The notes under the pieces: model-generated
What the model saw: only the letters and a program-made list of their open reading frames with translations
Database searches by the model: none
Told to the model about the DNA's origin: nothing
Translations under genes and position numbers: made by a program
Part shown: positions 6,447-9,523 of the stretch, one piece after another
How positions within the stretch are numbered: position 1 is the first letter of the stretch
How the letters are laid out: each line of letters begins with the position of its first letter
NCBI GenBank assembly: GCA_016210245.1
Contig: JACQUR010000104.1
Location: 1 to 9,523 of the forward strand
Source of the DNA: Chloroflexota bacterium
GTDB taxonomy: Bacteria > Chloroflexota > UBA6077 > JACQUR01
Direction: 5' to 3'
Length of the DNA stretch: 9,523 nt

Positions 6447-6504
6447 GGGTGCTGGCACGTCAGGGAATCGGGGTGCTAGCACCCTCGCGCACGACAGGTG
6501 CGCG
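6447..6504. promoter_or_regulatory. Palindrome cluster upstream of the cNMP-binding gene
   Basis: A perfect 14-bp palindrome GGGTGCTAGCACCC lies at 6471-6484. A near copy, GGGTGCTGGCAC, begins 24 bp earlier at 6447-6458. Two bases after the palindrome is a second perfect inverted repeat, CGCGCAC-GACAG-GTGCGCG (6486-6504). They sit about 70-125 bp before the ATG at 6573, a usual place for operators. No clear -35/-10 pair was found nearby. They may instead be ends of the transposon remnant. Confidence 0.5.
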
Positions 6505-6572
6505 GGAGTAACATCAGGAGTAACAGAAGGGAGGGACATCGGAGGAACCCGGGTGCGAGGGAAAAGCGAGCG

Positions 6573-7133
6573 ATGAACGCTCCCGCCCAGCCGACCACTA
6601 TTAGAAGGAAGCGCGACTTCCTGCGCTCCGTGCCACTGTTCGAGCGGTTGCCCGACCAGGCGCTGGACCGCCTCGCGCTGCTGTGCGAGTACCACACCTT
6701 CTCCGACGGCGAGGTGGTGTTTCAGCAGGGCGACAGCGGCGACCGCATGTACCTGGTGGTGGCCGGGCGGGTGCTCCTGTTCCATTCGGATCGTGCAGGC
6801 AACGTTCGCCAGTTGGCAGCGCTTGGGCCGGGCGGGTACTTTGGCGAGCTGGCGCTGCTGTCGGACAATCCAAGGTCGGCGGGCGCCGAATGTGCGGGCG
6901 AGACGGAGTTGCTCAGCCTCTCGGGCCGCGACCTGAAGCGACTCCTGGCCGAGAGCCCCCAGGCGATGCGCGGCATCGTGGGTGGAATCAAGGGGTACGA
7001 CCCTCCCGAGCGACCCCTCACGTTCTGGGAGAAACTCAGGTCGAGGAGCCTTCGCGGGCGCGGCCGAGCCAGGGGGAAACAGGACCAGGCTGGGACGCCG
7101 AGCGCAGCGCCCCCGGAGACACAGGCGAGTTGA
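6573..7133 (+). CDS. Cyclic-nucleotide-binding domain protein (CRP/FNR-type sensor domain, no HTH)
   Basis: 186 residues from the ATG at 6573. A basic N-terminus (TTIRRKRDFLRSVPLFERLP) leads into one cNMP-binding beta-roll (about 16-135) with GEVVFQQGDSGDRMYLVVAG and the phosphate-binding cassette FGELALLSDNPRSAGAE. Glu92 and Arg101, matching the residues that contact ribose and cyclic phosphate in the family, are present, so cAMP or cGMP binding is plausible. The C-terminal 45 residues are basic then Ala/Pro-rich, look disordered, and contain no helix-turn-helix, so this is not a CRP-like transcription factor. An in-frame GTG at 6498 is possible but lies in leader sequence; GAGGG sits 11 nt before the ATG, a slightly long spacing. 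It is 36 nt from the next gene and probably the first of a three-gene operon. Confidence 0.9.
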   Translation: MNAPAQPTTIRRKRDFLRSVPLFERLPDQALDRLALLCEYHTFSDGEVVFQQGDSGDRMYLVVAGRVLLFHSDRAGNVRQLAALGPGGYFGELALLSDNPRSAGAECAGETELLSLSGRDLKRLLAESPQAMRGIVGGIKGYDPPERPLTFWEKLRSRSLRGRGRARGKQDQAGTPSAAPPETQAS

Positions 7134-7169
7134 ACCGGGACGACCCGGTAGCGTTCCAGATGAGGTGTC

Positions 7170-7628
7170 ATGGCAGAGAGTGATCGCGCGCCCTTGCGTC
7201 CGGCGCTCCTCAGGAGCTCGGCCCTCCTGGCGTCGGCGCCGCGTCTGCACGTGCCTGCCGCGCCTTCGTCCGCGCCGAAGGCATGGGGTGCCGTGGAGGA
7301 GGCGCGGGGCGGCGCGGCTGCCGCGCCGCCACAGCCGCACAATGGCGCCAGCCACGGGCCCACGGCAGGGCTCGAGCCCCTGCCGCGGCTGGAACGGCAG
7401 GACAGCCCTGACGTCATCGTGCTCCCGCTGCGCGCCAGGCTCAGCCTGCCCCGCCTGTTCAAGCTGGAGCAAGATATCGCCCGCCTCACCGGGCTGAGCG
7501 AGGTCGCGCTCGATATCCTGGAGGGCGGGCAGGTGGTCGTCCAGGTGCCACCTCAAGCCAGGGCGCGAGTGCGCGAGTTCCTCATCCTGGCTGGTGAGCT
7601 AGGCGAGCAGGCCGATGGCGAGCAGTAA
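7170..7628 (+). CDS. Conserved-looking small protein: disordered N-terminus plus compact C-terminal domain
   Basis: 152 residues from the ATG at 7170, with GAGG 4 nt upstream. Residues 1 to about 75 are rich in Ala, Pro, Arg and Gly and look disordered. Residues about 79-145 form a regular alternation of strands and helices (DVIVLPLRARLSLPRLFKLE, IARLTGLSEVALDIL, GGQVVVQVPP, ARVREFLILAGEL) that suggests a beta-alpha-beta-beta-alpha-beta, ferredoxin-like fold of the kind used for small-ligand or protein binding. The order of elements is read by eye; no cysteine metal site is present. I do not recognise a named family. It overlaps the next gene by 14 bp, indicating translational coupling, so it probably works with the CpaE-like ATPase. 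Confidence 0.8.
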   Translation: MAESDRAPLRPALLRSSALLASAPRLHVPAAPSSAPKAWGAVEEARGGAAAAPPQPHNGASHGPTAGLEPLPRLERQDSPDVIVLPLRARLSLPRLFKLEQDIARLTGLSEVALDILEGGQVVVQVPPQARARVREFLILAGELGEQADGEQ

Positions 7629-8883
7629 CGCGAGTCCCCGGCAACTGGTCCTGTTCTGCACCACGGACGACGCGGTGCTGGGCAGCGCTGAGGCGCTGGC
7701 CGCGGTGGGCTACGCGCCCATGCGGTGCGCCTCGCTCAAGGAGTTTGAGCGGGAGTACGGCGACGGGGTGGTGGCCGTCGTGCTCGACGCCGACCTGCCC
7801 AAGCGCGAGACCTTTGGCATCTACCGGGCCCTGCGCAAGGAGGGCAAGACGCCGGTGCTGGTCTTGCTTCCCCCGCCCACCGCCGACCAGCCGAGTTGGG
7901 TCATGGACCTGGAGCACGGAGAGCAGGAGGAGTTTGCGCGCAAGCCGATCACCGCGCCGGAGCTCGTGCTGCGCCTGAACGCACAGTTGATCCGCTCGGG
8001 CGCGGCGGCGCCCAACGGGGTCGGGTTCGAGATCGCCCCCCGCTCGCAGGCTGCAGCAGCGCTGGCGGGCTACGGCAAGGTGATCTGCGTCTTCGGGGCC
8101 CACGGCGGCGTGGGCAAGACCACCGTGGCGGTGCATCTGGCTCGGGGACTGGTGCAGTTCCTGCAGGCGCAGGTGGTGTTGATCGACGGCGACCTGTGGT
8201 CGGGCGACAGCCTGGTGGCCCTGGACCTGACCAGCACCCGGACCATCCTCGACGCCACCACCAACGGCCTGCCCCACGATCCGGAGGTCTGGACCCACGT
8301 CCTGCTCGAGCATCACAGCGGGCTCAAGGTCCTGGCTCCACCCTCGCACCTGGAGGACGTGGAGCGGGTGCCCGAGGGCGCCGTGGCGGCCGCGGCCCAG
8401 GGCTTGCGCCGCTATTTCGACTTCGTGGTGGTGGACCTGGACGACGCGCTGACCGAGCAGCCGCTCCAGGTGCTCGAGCAGGCCGACCTGGTGCTGGTGG
8501 TCATGACCCCCGAGTTTGGCTCGCTGCGCAACACGGTGCGCCTGCTGACCATCGACTCGGCGATTGGCTTGAGCGGCCGCGTTCGGGTGGTGCTCAACCG
8601 CTCCAATGCCGGGCTCGAGGTGAAACAGGTCAAGTCGGTGATCCCGCGCCCGATGATCGCCGAGGTGCCGAGCGACGGACGCTTGTTCCAGGCAGCCTGG
8701 AGTCGGGGGGCCACGGTCTTCGAGGTGGATCCTGCCGGCCACACGCAGGCCCGGCAAGCGCTCGAGGCGCTGGTGCGCGACGTAGCCGAGCTGTGTCGTC
8801 CCAGGGTGCTCGAGGCCCGGGGTGGCGGCCTCTCCTCCGTGCTGTCGGCGCTGCGGCGGAAGCTATCGGGCCTCTCGGCCTGA
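7615..8883 (+). CDS. CpaE/MinD-like P-loop ATPase with N-terminal receiver-like domain
   Basis: 422 residues from the ATG at 7615. Residues about 10-125 form a receiver-like domain: D18/D19, D58 in VVLDADLP and K110 in ARKP are kept, but the switch Thr/Ser is lost (LVLLPPP), so phosphorylation is uncertain. The ATPase domain (about 154-395) has P-loop GAHGGVGKTT (161-170), switch I DGDLWSGD (191-198) and Walker B region VVVDLDD (271-277). ParA/MinD/CpaE proteins normally have Lys two residues before the glycine pair ends (KGGxGKT); here that position is His163, while the catalytic P-loop Lys168 is kept. The family positions protein complexes; CpaE serves Tad pilus placement, but no tad gene lies in the window. 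The C-terminal tail (about 397-422) is Leu/Ser/Arg-rich and could be an amphipathic membrane-contact helix, as in MinD. Confidence 0.9.
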   Translation: MASSNASPRQLVLFCTTDDAVLGSAEALAAVGYAPMRCASLKEFEREYGDGVVAVVLDADLPKRETFGIYRALRKEGKTPVLVLLPPPTADQPSWVMDLEHGEQEEFARKPITAPELVLRLNAQLIRSGAAAPNGVGFEIAPRSQAAAALAGYGKVICVFGAHGGVGKTTVAVHLARGLVQFLQAQVVLIDGDLWSGDSLVALDLTSTRTILDATTNGLPHDPEVWTHVLLEHHSGLKVLAPPSHLEDVERVPEGAVAAAAQGLRRYFDFVVVDLDDALTEQPLQVLEQADLVLVVMTPEFGSLRNTVRLLTIDSAIGLSGRVRVVLNRSNAGLEVKQVKSVIPRPMIAEVPSDGRLFQAAWSRGATVFEVDPAGHTQARQALEALVRDVAELCRPRVLEARGGGLSSVLSALRRKLSGLSA

Positions 8884-8890
8884 TTGGCGA

Positions 8891-8964
8891 GCCGGTGGCT
8901 CAGCCCGCACCGGCAGGCGCTCGACGTGAGAATCCACGGATCCAGAGGGCGCCTCTGCTCTGGA
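8891..8964 (+). terminator. Two hairpins after the CpaE-like gene, possible weak terminator
   Basis: GCCGGTG (8891-8897) pairs with CACCGGC (8908-8914), starting 8 nt after the stop. TCCAGAG (8941-8947) pairs with CTCTGGA (8958-8964), or alternatively CAGAGG with CCTCTG around a 3-nt loop (8943-8957). Neither is followed by a T-run, so neither is a classical intrinsic terminator; they may stabilise the transcript end. Confidence 0.3.
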
Positions 8965-8980
8965 AGGAAACCCTGCCGTG

Positions 8981-8989
8981 TAGTATGCT
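8981..8989 (+). promoter_or_regulatory. Candidate -10 for the response-regulator gene
   Basis: TAGTATGCT contains TAGTAT and TATGCT, both acceptable -10 hexamers. TGGAAG at 8961-8966 is a poor -35 at 17-bp spacing from TATGCT. A start near 8996 would put the 55-codon kinase remnant and the response regulator on one transcript. The call rests on composition, as this is an AT-richer spot in GC-rich DNA. Confidence 0.3.
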
Positions 8990-9016
8990 GGTACCATCGC
9001 TCTGAGAAGAGAACCG

Positions 9017-9184
9017 GTGCGCTGCCGCAGCTTCGATCTGCACTCCCTGCTCACCAGCAGGGACGAGTTCTTTCGCCAGAAAGCAGAGGGAAAGGGGCTG
9101 GCTCTGCGCGTCGAATGGGCCGGCGAGGCGCCACGCTGCGTCCAGGGCGACGAGGGCAACCTGCGCGCGGGGGCGGTTCCATGA
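9017..9184 (+). pseudogene. 55-codon remnant of a histidine kinase (linker to N-box of ATPase domain)
   Basis: From the GTG at 9017 the frame reads SFDLHSLLTSRDEFFRQKAE, then GKGLALRVEW and APRCVQGDEGNLR. This matches the conserved stretch in hybrid kinases between the HisKA helix and the N-box, typically FDLxxLLxxLxxMFxxRAxxKGL followed by PxxVxGDExRLRQVLxNLLxNA. Here LR is followed by AGAVP and a TGA instead of QVLxNLLxNA. H-box and ATP-binding motifs are all missing. The stop overlaps the next start as ATGA, so it may still be translated and feed ribosomes into the response-regulator gene, with GAGAAGAG upstream as a possible ribosome site. Confidence 0.65.
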
Positions 9185-9523
9185 CCACTCGCTCCGCAGC
9201 GCCGCCCGCTCAAACCGGGCAGTCTGGTCCGTGGCCGGGCAAGATCCTGGTCGTGGACGACGACCCGGCCGAGGTGCGCGTGCTCTCCCATCTGCTATCG
9301 GCCCAGGGCTATCGGGTGCGGATAGCCAGCAACGGGGCCCACGGCCTCACCGCCGCCCAGCTTGCCCCGCCCGACCTGGTCCTGCTCGACGTGGCCATGC
9401 CGGACCTGAGCGGGTACGAGGTCTGTCGGCAGCTCAAAGCGGATGCGCGCACCCAGTCCGTGCCGGTGATCTTCCTCAGCGCCCGGGACGCCACCGAGGA
9501 CAAAGTGCAAGCGTTCGAGGTGG
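9181..9523 (+). CDS. Response regulator, receiver domain (5' part only)
   Basis: 114 codons from the ATG at 9181 to the window edge. After a 20-residue low-complexity lead (AAPPAQTGQSGPWPG) comes a receiver: KILVVDDDPAEVRVL with D26-D28, phospho-acceptor D70 in LVLLDVAMPDLSGYEVCRQL, and S100 in VIFLSARDATEDKVQAFEV. The conserved Lys lies beyond the window. The wording is typical of receivers that head multi-domain regulators or hybrid kinases, so a GGDEF, kinase or other output probably follows, but none is visible. The ATG overlaps the TGA of the kinase remnant. It may once have been the receiver half of a kinase-regulator pair whose kinase was lost. Confidence 0.9.
   Translation, partial: MTTRSAAPPAQTGQSGPWPGKILVVDDDPAEVRVLSHLLSAQGYRVRIASNGAHGLTAAQLAPPDLVLLDVAMPDLSGYEVCRQLKADARTQSVPVIFLSARDATEDKVQAFEV

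Noticed and set aside
6447..6484. CIRCE heat-shock operator
   Set aside because: The half-site GTGCTAGC is reminiscent, but the required 9-base spacer between inverted 9-mers is absent and no chaperone gene follows.
6573..7133. CRP/FNR transcription factor
   Set aside because: The cyclic-nucleotide domain is clear, but the C-terminus is short, basic and low-complexity with no helix-turn-helix.
6372..7556. Upstream part of a 468-codon minus-strand frame
   Set aside because: Antisense to the cNMP-binding gene and its neighbour. Only the C-terminal end (6150-6371) resembles a protein family and is reported as a transposase remnant.
7582..8757. 391-codon open frame on the minus strand
   Set aside because: Antisense to the CpaE-like ATPase; His- and Gln-rich composition typical of antisense frames in GC-rich DNA.
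8884..9016. Classical intrinsic terminator
   Set aside because: The hairpins lack a following T-run.

Overview
The window is GC-rich bacterial DNA carrying two divergent blocks of signal-transduction genes, separated by roughly 1.3 kb of repeats and broken insertion sequences. No rRNA, tRNA, plasmid or phage gene is visible. Receiver-rich signalling genes, a CpaE-like ATPase with a receiver-like N-terminus, and GC-rich foldback and tandem intergenic repeats fit a member of the Chloroflexota (Roseiflexaceae/Kouleothrix-like). That placement is inferred from gene style and was not tested by a search.

Left block, minus strand (about 5233 down to 1): a small pseudo-receiver protein (4841-5233); a membrane Cache-HAMP histidine kinase (2820-4691); an Rcp1-like single-domain response regulator (2375-2818), one base after the kinase stop and with a perfect Shine-Dalgarno inside the kinase gene; and a large REC-GAF-PAS-GGDEF-EAL protein (2351 down past base 1). 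The last has no stop inside the window, and a long open frame on the opposite strand can mask it. The likely flow is extracellular ligand to Cache kinase to one or both receivers to cyclic-di-GMP turnover. The diguanylate cyclase signature is degenerate (VGDEF) while the visible EAL residues are mostly kept, so the output is more likely c-di-GMP breakdown or sensing than synthesis.

Centre (5234-6572): a perfect 20-bp inverted repeat just upstream of the pseudo-receiver gene, an 8-bp tandem repeat, a 31-bp tandem array, a foldback element whose long stem carries a small hairpin at each end, the N-terminal third of an IS1182-type transposase, and an oppositely oriented, internally deleted transposase remnant resembling ISAzo13. 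Two palindromes then precede the right-hand block.

Right block, plus strand (6573 to 9523): a cyclic-nucleotide-binding protein, a small protein with a disordered N-terminus and a compact C-terminal domain, and a CpaE/MinD-like ATPase overlapping it by 14 bp. The ATPase has histidine where the ParA/MinD signature lysine is expected. After a hairpin-bearing gap come a 55-codon remnant of a histidine kinase and, overlapping its stop as ATGA, a response regulator that runs off the window. The first three genes look like one operon that could link second-messenger sensing to a polar or adhesion-type ATPase. That link is inferred from gene order only.
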